Positions 18,734-33,200 are shown, numbered from the stretch's first letter. The stretch is 64,000 nucleotides of DNA from Anoplopoma fimbria (GCF_027596085.1 NC_072458.1:1603501-1667500), one strand, 5' to 3'. Notes: generated from the letters alone by a model not told the origin. Numbers and translations are program-made.

Positions 18734-19567
18734 TTTTAGGCTGTGAGAGAGTTGCCCTAAGTGTACCAAAATAACTGTAACCTGAGTGCATGAACTAATT
18801 ATCAAATTATGTAAGTTGTCCCACACTAACAGGTGCAGCAACAGCAAATCATTCAGGGTCTGTGAACACATCATACACACACTATATTGAGAAAAGGTCT
18901 AATCATCCATAAGTGAAAACACCTGTGTGGGTGTAAAATGCAGACACACCCTTGTACAGAGGTGAGTATGGTATTTGTGGTATTTAAACTTGCCAAAGAG
19001 TCTTAGACTTGTCATGCTATTGTCAGTACTAATTGAATCCAACTTGCATGATAACGAGTATGTGGACACCATCAGACAAATGCCGCATGTGATCTTAGTC
19101 AAAACTGTTTAAATCTTAAAATGAGCAAAGACTTTTCAATACAAATAAAATATAAGTTTTATTGTTTACAGCTTTTCAATACAGAGCTGAAGGTTTAACC
19201 TCCAAAGTAAACATTTTCCTTAAATATTTCCAAGAAAATTGAATGCATTTTTCCTTTTCCTCACATTTCTTTATCTTTAGGAGACACTGCTCAAGCTTTA
19301 TTTGCCATTTCTGTAAGACATAAGGATACACTTCGATACAGTAACATAGAGACCTAAATGCAATTTTTTTTTCAAAATTGATTAGTATGTTATAAAGTAA
19401 AACGTTTTTTTTTTTTCAATCAACAATAAATTACAATGTTAACGGACAAATAAGAAAGTGGCAGTAAGAATATGGCAAAGGTAGCTTCATTAAACTTTAT
19501 AGCTGCAAATATACTTCATCTACTTAAGAAAACATCAATACTGCATTTTAATCAAATGTAGATTTTT
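18734..19567. repeat. Duplicated segment, copy A (3' flank of gsdme)
   Basis: About 830 bases that recur at 20892-21587 with very few substitutions. Copy A contains roughly 115 bases (18962-19076) absent from copy B, and about 20 bases near 19360 that copy B also lacks. It lies beyond the gsdme stop codon on the transcript side and holds minus-strand AATAAA hexamers at 19158-19163 and 19297-19302, so it may include the normal 3' end of the gsdme transcript. Confidence 0.92.
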
Positions 19568-20287
19568 GTATTCAATGCCAGTATTTTAGGGAATGTTTTC
19601 TTGATAAATAAAATAGTCTAATAGCAAATATGTTGCAGCAATACCATGCAGCTTCATTTAAAATAAAAATTCAAGCAAGAATACAGTTTTCAGCATACTG
19701 CGTACATGTATAAATGTTATCATTTTGTGTACCGTTAGCGTGCATCAAATGTTACATATTTCAAAAACCACATTTCAAGATTTCTTGAGCTAAGAAATCC
19801 GAATGGTTTTCAGCTTAACCATCATGCATTTTCAGTGGAATCATCATTGTGATAGTTCAATAAAAGCAGTAAAACTGGATTTATACAAAACAATTTGTAT
19901 ATAAATAGTTTGTGTGTTTGATTTATGTAAGGTGCCAGATGAAATAAAAACCTCCTTAATGGTTTACAAGCTATAAAAGAGTGAGAACAATCTATGAACC
20001 ATGTCAGAGCTGCACCTAAGAATAAGAATTCATTGCATAAAATATATATATTTCATTTATGATACAAAAATATGCTTTCTAAGTCATGAAAATATATAAG
20101 AAGAAAAATAGAATAATAGTAAAATATGTGTGATTCATTAAAACATTTAAACAATATGTAATAATACATAACGGTAGTATAGTAAAATATTTTGTGCTAA
20201 ACTAAGTGCCAATAAACTTCACAATAATAAAGAAATGGAGGAAATATACACACACACAAAATAAATTAAGTGCTCATGCAGACACCT

Positions 20288-23200
20288 CTAATTTAGCCCT
20301 TTGCACAGCAGGGACAATCCCTGTATGCTAATACAGAGGACCAATGGGAGAACCCCTGCTTCGTTTCCAGTCTCCGTCCACAGCTGGTGGCTCTCTCTCT
20401 TCAGGGTCACACGGGTGGAGCTGAGCAGCTGCTCTGCAAGCTGGAAGGCCTGGTTGTCCTGCAGTGGGACCGGAAGACACGTAATGGAGAGAGGCTCACT
20501 GCTCTTCTTTAACTTGTCCATCTGGTGAGAGAGATATAAAAACATGGATTGATGATTTAAAAAAAATTAAGCTCTTTGCAAAATCATGGTTTGAAGGCTT
20601 GAATCTTACTTTGCTTATAAGGAATAATCCGACATTTCTGAGAATTTGCTTATTTGTTTTTTTTTCCACTAGAGTGAAATGAGAGGATTAATACTTCTCT
20701 CATGTCAGTAAGTTAAATATGAAGCTACATCGAAACTAATCTAACTGGCTTATTGCTATAGCTTCATATCTAGTGTACAGACAGAGAAGGAATACATTTA
20801 CTCCTCCAACTGTAAGAAGTCAAATAAGGGTTTTTTTCCAAAATGCCCAACTATTTCTTAAAATCCTTTTTTTAAAGTAAGCCAATCTTTGTTTTAGGCT
20901 GTGAGAGAGTTGCCCTAAGTGTACCAAAATAACTTTAACCTGAGTGCATAAACTAATTATCAAAGTATGTAAGTTGTCCCACACTAACAGGTGCAGCAAC
21001 AGCAAATCATTCAGGGTCTGTGAACACATCATACACACACTATATTGAGAAAAGGTCTAATCATCCATAAGTGAAAACACCTGTGTGGGTGTAAAATGCA
21101 GACACACCCTTGTACAGAGAACAAATGCCGCATGTGATCTTAGTCAAAACTGTTTAAATCTTATGAGCAAAGACTTTTCAATACAAATAAAATACAAGTT
21201 TTATTGTTTACAGCTTTTCAATACAGAGCTGAAGGCTTAACCTCCAAAGTAAACATTTTCCTTAAATATTTCCAAGAAAATGTAATGCATTTTTCATTTT
21301 CCCCACATTTCTTTATCTTTAGGAGACACTGCTCACGCTTTATTTGCCATTTCTGTAAGACATAAGGATACACTTCGATACAGTAACATAGAGACCTCTA
21401 TTGATTAGTATGTTATAAAATAAAAGGGTTTTTTTTCAATCAACAATAAATTACAATGTTAACGGACAAATAGGAAAGTGGCAGTAAGAATATGGCAAAG
21501 GTAGCTTCATTAAACTTTATAGCTGCGAATATACTTCATCTACTTAAGAAAACATCAATACTGCATTTTAATCAAATGTAGATTTTTTAAAATAGCCAAC
21601 AGTGTGCAGTAAATGAAACAAGTTAACTAACCAGTGTGTCGAAGGCCTCCAGAAAATCAGGACTTATCTCGCTTAAGAGGCTCAGGGTTTGATCAGGCAA
21701 CTCTACAACAACAATAAAACACAGCAAGGTTAACCTGTAGACAACAGCTTTTTATACTACATTTTTGTTGTCATTTCTTAAAGCACTGAGGGAAAATATT
21801 GCCCTCTTCAGTCAAGAGATCACCCTCACCTTCCATGGCACTGACCAACAGGTGAGCTGCGTTTAGGCGGGCAGGAAGATCACTCTGGCTGTTCTCAGCG
21901 TGACTGTCCAGTAGGGATTCCAATGATTTTCTCTGACTCTCCGACAGTTCTTCATCCTTGGCTATGTCAAGTGTTTCGTCGCTGCACAACTCGTCCAGCT
22001 AACAGAGATAGAGAGACACAGAGAGAAGGCATAATGGAGAAAATCAAAAATGAAAAAAGAAAAAAAGAGGATTAGTAGTTCAAACTAGTCTCACAGATGT
22101 TTGCCGACGTACTGTCATTAAATACAAAATAAACTGGTTTTAGGAGACAGTCCATTGTGGTAAGTTAAGTTGTCACACATTTAACCACATGTCCCCTGTA
22201 CAGAGACAACCGACTCGTGGCCACAACAGACCTGTGGTGTGTTGGTGTTGGGCTCATGTTAGTGCGTCACTCACCAAACACTCCATATAAGACAGAGCAG
22301 CTCTGTCCTTCAGAATCTCCTGGAGTCTCTTGAACAGGGCACATCGTGTTGACTGGGGGATCTCTGCCAGAGGAGAGAGGTCCACCTCCTGTGATCCTGT
22401 AGGAGACCAGAAGAGATACTGCATCAGATGTGGAACTGACGCTACACCAACATGCTGCCCAGAATTCAGCTGGTAGTGGCTTTTTTGTCATAATTCAATT
22501 TTATTTGAACTTCAAAATTCAATGTTTCAACACATGTCCTTCCATATTTACCATGCCTACATTTTTTCATTATACTCAATCATCAAACTTGGCATATAAA
22601 TATTAATATAACCCTCATTTTTTTAATAATGCAAACTGTTTTCTTACAAACAGATACACAGTTCTTGTTGGCTCAACCTATTAACCATAATTCATAATTC
22701 CTGAACACATTATGTAACTACGTTTACATTTTGATTACAAATTTGAATTGGCCTAACTCAGATTTCACACTCTTGTATTGCTTTTCAAAAATCTCCCAAA
22801 AATCTTCTTATTCACCAAAAACAAGCATGATTCTTTTTTATCACTATGACGATTTTGATGCAGACTGAAATACAGGTGCAGATTAACGGCAGATTAAGAG
22901 CATATTTAGAGGATTGTGTAACATTAACCTTGGCAGGGGTGTGCATTACATTACATTACATTACAGTCATTTAGCAGACGCTTTTATCCAAAGCGACTTA
23001 CAGGAAGTGTATTCAACATAGGTATTCAAGAGAACTACTAGTCACCAGAAGTCATCAGTGTATCTCCTTTCTTAAACAAGCATCTAAGAGCATAAACCAG
23101 AGCAAAAGTATAGTGCAGAGGCTAATTACTACGAAAAGGCAAGTTACTACGTGCCATCTCTGACTTTGTTCTCGTTTTTACTTTTGGTTTGTAACAACTG

Positions 23201-24392
23201 GTATGTTATATCAAGGCCGAATGGGTGAGTCGGACAGGGTGGTACTATACTGTATTTGGAAATATGATAATGAAAAACTGACTATTTGTCAAAGTAATAA
23301 GTAATCACACTTATATTATTGTATAAAGAGGTGTACATTTCTGTCAAGGACAAATTATAAGATTCAATTTATATCACTGTATAAATAGGTGTACATTTAT
23401 ATCAATGACAGACTCATAACAACACCTTAGTACTGTCTTTAAAGTTGCAATAATTCCATGCTCATATGCTTTATTGATAGTGAGCTGGTCAGCCAAAACA
23501 TATTTCAGAACAAATAACCAATCCAAACAATTCTTTCAATCCACAATGCCATCTGTTAGAAAAAAGGGGAACCTATTTAATCTATTTCATTTCTCTAATG
23601 TGTTTCACTTCCTCACAAACAAAGAGAAAAACAGATTTTTGAATGAAAGGCTCAACTGTTATTAACAGAATGAACACATGAATGAATGGATACAAACCAT
23701 TTAGCAGTTCACTCAAAGCTACTTTCAATGGAACCATCTTTCCATTGCTACCTCCGTCCATCATATCAAAGGAATCAGGAGACGGCCAGGACTCGGGCGC
23801 GTCGGACTCAATGCCTCCGATTGTTCCGGGTTGTAGGCATATATCTGAAAATATATACAACAACATGGATATCACACATAGGGTGAAATGGATGCATGTG
23901 CCACCAAGGGCACAAGCATATAAGTAAATGAACATCAGCCTGTGGGATGTTAAAAATAATGAACTATGGCTAATCTTAATAAGTGGGGATGTTTTCTTAC
24001 CCATCCCCTCTGCTTTTCTATTCTGTGCTATATTTCATTTAGAAATAGGGCTACCTGCTATTTCCACAGGTTTAGTTTGAACAATATTTTGGATGAAAAG
24101 CTACAAAATAACAGCGGATTTCGTGAGAATGCAGAAGTGACACTGTGATTCACACCGTCCACTTTGTCAGTCTCACACTGCCTGTCTGTAACCTCACACC
24201 CTCTCTGAGACGCACAAACACAATCACGCACATGCACATGCACAAACTCACTATAGTCCCCATTTTTTTTTATCTCCAGTTCCAGGATGCTGTAAGCAAT
24301 GACGGTTCCAGAGGGGATCTCCAAGGAAACATCGGTGTCCGCCTCAATGTTGTTGCTGTCCTTCACACACACCTGAGAATACACATATACAG

Positions 24393-24434
<42 letters not shown>

Positions 24435-25792
24435 TGCACATGCACACACAAAAGTATGCTTTGAAATCTGCTGATTTAAATCTGCTGATTTAAAATCAGA
24501 CAGGAATATTTTTGGATTGAAAATATTTGAACTACTTGACGCGACAAATATTCAATCTTTCCCCCAGAATATGACACAAATAACAATTTTAATAATAATA
24601 AAAACTATTTGTTACTTCAGAATGAATTAAGAAATTCCCATAACATACCAGTTTGTTATTGATTGACATAATACTGAAACTGTAGCAAGCTATTTTGCAT
24701 GTTTTCTGAATTTCCTAAAAACACACCCACTGAACTCCCCCACACACCCACCTTAAAAGAGTTCCCCAGCATGCCCAGTAGCCCGAGAATCCCCCGAAAG
24801 GCGCACTGCTCCTTTTTCGTCAGGATGATGGAGCAGGAGTCGGTGGTCAGGATCCTCTCCTTCACCACTGCCAGCACCTCAGCTCCCTTCTCCAGCTGCT
24901 GCACCAGCGGGTTCTGCATGTCCACCAGCCTGATGCAAAGAGAGACTTTTTTTTTAAATAAATCCACAATGGTAATGTAGTGTTTGTTTTTTAACATTAG
25001 CAGTCAGCTATGAGTGAGTTCACATGTGAAACAACATAAAGAACCAGGTCAGATCCAGTGCAGTATATTTAAGTAAGATGACACTACTGATCTCTGTGGT
25101 TTGCATGTCACTGGTGTCAGGTGTCGAAAGTCTGATGTCTAATTACATTTACAGAGTATTCAATACATTAATAATGAAGTCATTATCCCGTCACCTTCTG
25201 CGAGTCACAACGTGCAAATAATCAAAAAAAGGAATAATTTAAGACCTGCTTTTGGAGTCTTGTACCAGCTTCTTCACATCCAGGTCCTCTTTCTTCAGCG
25301 TGCCAAAACATGACTGGAGCTTGGTAGTACCCGACCCCTCCACTGTGACGCTGGAAGAGCCGGCCTCGGTGTCCACCTTCCCAGAGACTTTGCCTCCAAA
25401 CGTCCCCTTGTACTTCAGGAATTCTGTCACGGACACATCTGACAACCCAAGTTGTTTGCGCATTAATATGGATGTGTTTGGGGCAGATACCTACTTTATG
25501 AAACATGTGAAATTAAATAAAACATTCAAATAGCTTGAGCAATTTCTATTCACAACAGTCTGTATGTGAACACCTCCATACCGGGACTGAGCACCATGTC
25601 GCCTTCCAACAAGTCGCTGAGGGTGAAGTCTGTCGGTTGGTACTTGGGACTCTGCCAGAAAAAGATCCGCTTGCGTTTGACAACCATTGCCATGGGAACC
25701 AGTTTCTTGGAGTTATTTACTCGGGACACGTGGATGAGGCTTCCTTCAGGGTCAATCTGACGGACAAATTTGGCAGTGGCTTTGGAAAACAT
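20288..25792 (-). CDS. gsdme: Gasdermin E (GSDME/DFNA5), pore-forming pyroptosis effector
   Basis: Nine coding exons, minus strand: 25792-25582, 25438-25246, 24929-24752, 24372-24252, 23844-23698, 22396-22275, 21998-21830, 21702-21632 and 20521-20288; phases join cleanly to 481 aa, close to the usual GSDME length. The N-terminus MFSKATAKFVRQIDPEGSLI and the SFGTLKKEDLDVKKLVQDS stretch mark the gasdermin N-terminal pore domain (about 1-245). A linker holds DMMD at 261-264 followed by Gly, a DxxD caspase-3/7-type site where GSDME proteins are normally cut. The helical C-terminal autoinhibitory domain follows. Known role: caspase cleavage frees the N-domain, which oligomerises and permeabilises the plasma membrane. 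A non-coding 5' exon ends with a donor at about 27247. Teleosts often have two gsdme paralogues; I cannot say which this is. Confidence 0.95.
20615..20780. repeat. Diverged copy of a common teleost repeat in the gsdme last intron
   Basis: The order of motifs (a 'gacatttctgagaa' start, 'ctctcatgtcagtaagttaaa', 'atgaagctaca') matches the better-preserved element at about 62232-62835. It is shorter and diverged. No coding potential. Confidence 0.5.
20892..21587. repeat. Duplicated segment, copy B (inside the last intron of gsdme)
   Basis: Near-identical to 18734-19567 apart from deletions. It starts about 45 bases after the donor site of the penultimate gsdme coding exon (21632) and ends before the last exon (20521). 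Sequences flanking the two copies do not match, so it is not a simple tandem duplication. It carries the same minus-strand AATAAA hexamers as copy A. Confidence 0.92.
22947..23160 (-). mobile_element. Retroelement fragment with CATTA tail in a gsdme intron
   Basis: Starts with repeated CATTA units followed by the same ~45-base tail found in the SINEs at 39178 and 59441 (core gcagacgcttttatccaaag). Beyond the tail the sequence differs from those SINEs, so the body comes from another element sharing the tail. Read on the minus strand it ends in (TAATG)n, as expected of a 3' tail. Confidence 0.7.
24392..24440. repeat. (AT)n-(AC)n compound microsatellite in a gsdme intron
   Basis: An alternating AT run followed by a CA run, about 20 bases upstream (in transcript sense) of the acceptor for exon 24372-24252. 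Confidence 0.9.
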
Positions 25793-26900
25793 GACTTCTG
25801 TAGACGAGGACTGCAGACAGCTGGAAGAAGAGGAAAGAGACTTTAAGGCCTCAATTTGAGCTTATTTTGACCACTGAAAGGCAATGAGAGCAAAGAAAAC
25901 AGGGCCCTAATGTGCTGTTCCCCAACTACTAAACCACTAAGGGAGATTTCCAGCTGGTATTCTCCCCAGTTTCCCCCTCTAGATAACTTATGCAACTTTG
26001 AGAAGTCCCAATGACACCACACAGACCCTGTGTGGTGTACCATGTATCCCCACGCGACTACACCTACAAGGCATAAAGGAAGTCCCCTGGATATTGTTAA
26101 TAGTGTGAACCACAAAAACGCACAAACTCATCCTGGACTGCTAATTCCGCTGGCTCAGCTTTCATAGTTTAAATATTTTATGTAATCAGGCGTGATGGGG
26201 GATTCGAAGGGGAAGAGAGAATGAAAGAATGGAAGAAAGATTGAGCCGTGCCCCTGATGGTATTGAGTTAACTAAAAGAATGCAATTGGCTGGAGGACCG
26301 AATAAGAGGCCAGTTAGGGAAATAAATCTACAGCAGGGGAGAGCTCAAAACTCAGGGCTTTTACCCTGAATGAAATCAAAAGCACCACCTACTCCCCACA
26401 CTTGACATGATTTCAGTTGGTTGAGTCATATGCTCTGAACTATTAAACAGTTGTCCTGACGTCCACTGGGGGCTTTACCTAAACCTCAAATATGCTGTTT
26501 CTAAATAGTTTATGTCTGTTTTGTTTGATGTAATCTGGACCAATCAAACAACAGAGAAAAGAGAGAAGATAAAAGGAAAAAAAACATTTTAACATGGGTA
26601 AAATTTCTGTCTTACAATACACGTGGTTAAAATGACATGCAGACATAATATAAGGAAATGTATAGCAGTAATGTAATATAATAGTTCCTTAAAAACATTC
26701 AGTGGTTAATCTAACAACCAACCAAAATCCGTAGTTGTTTTTTAGGAAAGTGTTTTCCATGCTTATGTATAAAAGGAACATATAAAGTAAAAAAAAATAC
26801 AATTCAACCTTTTATAACCGTGCAGATGGTAAAGTCACTAAAAACATTCACATGCACATGTATACAAACTATACACGACCACACACATACTTGCAAGTGT

Positions 26901-26972
<72 letters not shown>

Positions 26973-27246
26973 CTGTAACTGAGAGTTGCACGTACTTGCA
27001 CAGTGAGGTCAACGAGCCTTAAATACGCATGACTCGGATTATGAGTGCGAATTTAAAGAAATCAAGTGGAGATCAAGGGAGAAGCATGTTCTTACCAAAA
27101 AAAAAACAAAAAACAATCCAACATAAATAACAACCAGACCACTGTGTTAAACCCAAACGGACTATGATTAGTTTAGAGTCTATTTGTTTGTTTTTCTGTC
27201 CCCACAAAAGCTGATAAATGACTAAATGAATAAAGTTGTGTCTTAC
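25793..27246. other. gsdme first intron
   Basis: No exon recognised. It contains a (TG)n tract at 26907-26969. The remainder is unremarkable AT-rich sequence. Confidence 0.6.
26907..26969. repeat. (TG)n microsatellite in gsdme intron 1
   Basis: About 62 bases of TG. Confidence 0.95.
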
Positions 27247-27330
27247 CTTGAATGACTTTGTAAACCTCTCTACAGGATCAAGATGACGGTCGGTTGAGAT
27301 CTCAGGTCCCGTTTGTCAGCCCCGAAACGT
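27247..27330 (-). other. Putative non-coding first exon of gsdme
   Basis: On the minus strand an exon-like stretch ends with AAG followed by a strong GTAAGA donor at 27246. The gsdme start codon lies 5-20 bases after an acceptor about 1.4 kb further on (near 25800-25815). The upstream end of this exon is not defined by the sequence. (TG)n starts about 250 bases further upstream. Confidence 0.5.
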
Positions 27331-27577
27331 CCCCGATGCTGCCATGCGTAACAGTATGCCAAGTGTCCAGACGTGAGGTTACAATGATACTTCTTATTAT
27401 AAAAGTTATTATAAAAGTAATACAAGTAAACGGGGAGTGTAACAGCAACGACTGGTAGCGTCAGTGTTCGGTCAGAGCTGTGGCTGAACTGTTATCCACT
27501 TAACATTAGAGAACACAGACTGTTCCTCCTCCCACTCTCACTGGAGAGATAATTATGATCATGTGAAGGCTGGTATT

Positions 27578-27579
<2 letters not shown>

Positions 27580-27667
<88 letters not shown>

Positions 27668-27678
27668 GTGTGCGTGTT
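27580..27678. repeat. (TG)n microsatellite
   Basis: About 98 bases of TG, slightly interrupted by CG near its end. It lies upstream of the gsdme first exon and next to the large repeat that begins near 27713. Confidence 0.95.
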
Positions 27679-27712
27679 TCAAGAGGACATGAGTAGACTT
27701 GCCTTTTTGATT

Positions 27713-28640
27713 TTCAATTCAATTCAGTTTATTTTGTATAGCCCAGAATCACAAATTACAAATTTGCCTCAGAGGGCTTTACAATCTGTACACATGAGAC
27801 ATCCTCTGTCCTTACACCCTCACATCCTCTGTCCTTACACCCTCACATCCTCTGTCCTTACACCCTCACATCCTCTGTCCTTACACCCTCACATCCTCTG
27901 TCCTTACACCCTCACCTCCTCTGTCCTTACACCCTCACATCCTCTGTAGACCCCATCCTCTGTCCTTACCCTCACATCCCTCCACCCTCACATCCTCTGT
28001 CCTTAGACCCTCACATCCTCTGTCCTTATATCCTCTGTCCACCTCCTCTGTCCTTACACCCTCACATCCTCTGTCCTTAGACCCTCACATCCTCTGTCCT
28101 TAGACCCTCACATCCTCTGTCCTTACACCCTCACATCCTCTGTCCTTCCCTCACATTCACAGGAAAAACTCCCCTAAAAACCCCTTTAACAGGGAGAAAA
28201 AAGGAAGAAACCTCTGGGAGAACGACAGAGGAGGGATCCTTCTCCAGGATGGACAGAATGCAATAGATGTCATGTGTACAGAATGAGCAGCATAACAGAG
28301 ATACAACACATTCAATGTATATGACATAAATGATTCATATAATAAGACTACTTATAATAACAGCAGCAATTATTACAGTAGAATTATAGCCATGAAAATA
28401 GGGATAGTAATGTGACTAATAATAATAATGGAAGTAGTAGTGGGTGTCAGTCGGCTCACAGCAGGAGGCACGACTACGGTCCAGGTACCACAACGATTCA
28501 TGGAAACCTGCAGAACGAGAAAGCAAAAGGGCTTCAGGGTGGAAGTAAAGCTAAAATGCTTAATGGTACAGGTAATAGTAATAGTAATGTGACTAGTAAT
28601 AATAATGGTGGTAGCAGTCATTTTCTAAATGAATAAAGAA
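27713..28640 (+). mobile_element. Teleost interspersed repeat with internal minisatellite
   Basis: The left part (caattcagtttattttgtat, then a stretch reading agagggctttacaatctgta), the middle (aaaaactcccctaaaaaccc) and the right part (ggtccaggtaccac) occur together as one family that I recall as frequent in percomorph genomes. Class is uncertain. Between 27795 and 28150 the unit ctctgtccttacaccctcacat is tandemly expanded. The apparent reading frame through this stretch (27563-27949) is repeat translation, not a gene. Confidence 0.7.
27795..28150. repeat. ~23-bp minisatellite (ctctgtccttacaccctcacat-like)
   Basis: More than a dozen imperfect copies of a roughly 23-base unit, with some shortened units between 27950 and 28060. 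It is embedded inside the interspersed repeat at 27713-28640. Confidence 0.9.
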
Positions 28641-30255
<1,615 letters not shown>

Positions 30256-33200
30256 ATGTCTATCTTGGAGACATTAAACAACAAACGACCGAAAAAGTTG
30301 ACAAATGTCAATGAAGACAGGGATGTAAGTAAATAACTCTTTCAAGCTCCTTCTATTTAAAAATAGGTGTATAAAGAAGAAGCAAAAACATTTCCAAACT
30401 AGGGCTGGGCAATATATGGAATATTATATTGATTTTGTAATGTCAGACTAGATATTATCCTAAATTATATCGTAATATCGTAATATGGCATGACTGTTGT
30501 CTTCTCCTGGATTTATAGGTTGCATTACAGTAAAGTAGGAATTTTCTGAACTTATCAGACTGTTCTAGCTGTTGTATTATTTGCATCTACCCACTTGGTC
30601 ATTAAATACACTTCACAATTTTTTTGTTTTTTTATTGATAATCTAATTTTCTTAATATTTTGTGAAACAACCAATGGTCAAACCTAGAATTTCTTTGCAA
30701 CATCGAAATTGAGGGATTTGGTCAAACTAATCGTGATTTTTGATTTTCACCACATCATCCATCCCTATTTCAAATCATACTAAATGAAGTCCAAAAAATA
30801 AATACAAATAACAAGCAAGCGCTAACTTTAAAAAATACATATATTTCTTTGTTACAGCCACCAGAAGGCCATAGTTGCTCCAGCACTAAGTCCAGGATCC
30901 TGGACATCGAGAGAGCTGAAAGTGCTAAAAGGGCTGCACAGATCCAGCACACAGAGAGACTCTGTGCTACCCAGAAAGCCCAAACCGACGCTGTTCTGAA
31001 GAGACTGGGATTCTCCGTCCAACATGACGCCCTACCTTCACCTCGGCCCCAAGCTTTTCCCAGAAGGAGCCCTGAATTGTCTCTGCGAGGAAGAACGGTC
31101 AGGCACATTTCAGGGGACAACAACAGGGGCCGGTCGTTCAGGACCAAACAGACTTTACAAGAAGAAGACCCTTTCTTTGAGAAGAAGCTGCGTCTGGGCA
31201 GTCAGATGGCAATACTTTCCTGTAAATTGGCTAAGTTTACAGAAGCATGCAGGAGCCCAAGCCCCGACTCCCCCCTCAGCTCAGTAGACCTGGAATCTCC
31301 CAAAGAGCTGAGGGCCATCGGCCAATTCACCCCTTCCCCTCCTCCAGTAGAAACCAGAAGACGGACTCGTCTCCCAGTAATGACTCTAAAACATGGAGAA
31401 GCAGGTATGAACTGTTGAGTGATGATGAGTTCTATGGGAATTGAATGGATATTGGTGAAGATGTGAATTCAGTTAAGAAATGTGTGGATTCATGACTATT
31501 TTGCTGTTAATTTGAACAGAAAAGGATGTAGCTGATGGATGCAAGCTCCAGACAGCTCAAATTAAGGTGGAGAAATTTGCAGAAAGTCTGGAGAAAATCC
31601 AGCTCCATCGCCATCCTTCACCTCAACCAACAGCAGCCCCAAGAAGGGCCCAGGTGGTGACAGCCAAGGTTGAGGCATTTCATGCCCCACCATACAGAAG
31701 ACCTCATCAGCGTTGGAAACTGGCGGTGAAACCCAAGGTTCCAGCCCCTCCTGTCCCACCAAACAAAACACTACCTTACTGCGAGACCCCTGCGGTGAAA
31801 CCCAAGGTTCCAACACCACCTGTCCCACTAAACAAAACACTACCTAACCGCGGGACCCCTGCGGTGAAACCCAAGGTTCCACCCCCTCCTGTCCAACCAA
31901 ACAAAACACAACCTTACCGCGAGACCCCTGCGGTGAAACCCAAGGTTCCAACACCACCTGTCCCACCAAAAAAAACACTACCTTACCGCGGGACCCCTGC
32001 GGTGAAACCCAAGGTTCCAACACCACCTGTCCCACCAAACAAAACACAACCTTACCGCGGGACCCCTGCGGTGAAACCCAAGGTTCCACCCTCTCCTGTC
32101 CAACCAAACAAAACACAACCTTACCGCGAGACCCCTGCGGTGAAACCCAAGGTTCCAGCACCTCCTGCCCCACCAAACAAAACACAACCTTACCGCGAGA
32201 CCCCTGCGGTGAAACCCAAGGTTCCAGTACCTCCTGTCCAACCAAACAAAACACTACCTTACCGCGAGACCCCTGCGGTGAAACCCAAGGTTCTGGCACC
32301 TCCTTACCCACTCAACAAAAGAAGACCTCATTGTGGGCCAAGACCCAGAGTGATAAAAGCTTTTGCACGTGAGGCAGACATCCAGCCCTTGGTCAACCCT
32401 GCAGAGAGTCTGTCTCTCTTCTTGCAGACCTCAGATGACTGGTAAGACATCAACACACACGGACACAACAATCTGTTATTCCTAAAGTAGTGACCAACAT
32501 AGTTCAATCATTTTGTCATCTGAACATAGGGAGACAAAACTGAATGGATTGAACTCTGTTCGAGCTCTGGTACGACACCATCCAGCACTACTGCAGACAA
32601 AGCTTCATGAAGTCTGCCTGATCCTCAAAGAAGAGGTATGGTAGACATTTTCCTCCTTTTAATTTGCCCATTTGTGCATGTACCTGTACTGAAGTATTGG
32701 CTGATGTTCTTATTTCCCATCTAGGTGAATAACCTTCGCTCTGTCGTTTCCTGTTCTGCAATGGACACCGTAGGAGATCTCCATGTTCTCTTGGGGAGAG
32801 CCATGGACACAGAGGCAGAGTGGACAGGCAGCGCCCTGCTGCTGAAGTTGGCAAAGACGACCAACATCTTCGTACACCAGCGGTCTAACCTTGCCCTGGA
32901 TGCGCTGGTGAAGGGCTGCTGCCCTGGAAGAGTCATGAGCGTCTTATTCAATTCAGGGCTCAGGTAAGACGAGAAGATTTGATCAGGATTCAGTAGGAAG
33001 TGTTGTAGCAGCAGCAATAAAAGTTAATAACATGAAACATATTTGTCTTACATTCTCTAATCTTTGTCTTTCCTTAGTCACGCTAGTGTTGCAGTGAGGG
33101 AGAGCACAGCACAGCACCTCAACCAGCTGGCCGACCTCATTGGAGAGGATCAGATCTTAACATCAGGGAAGATCTTCACTGAGCGTTTCCTTACTGCGGT

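Noticed and set aside
18680..18880. Paired 66-72 residue frames at 18680-18880 and 20820-21038 with near-identical proteins
   Set aside because: They are chance frames within the duplicated non-coding segment, not a duplicated gene.
31844..32311. 155-residue minus-strand repeat protein
   Set aside because: It is the antisense reading of the 69-bp coding repeat of the plus-strand TOG gene.
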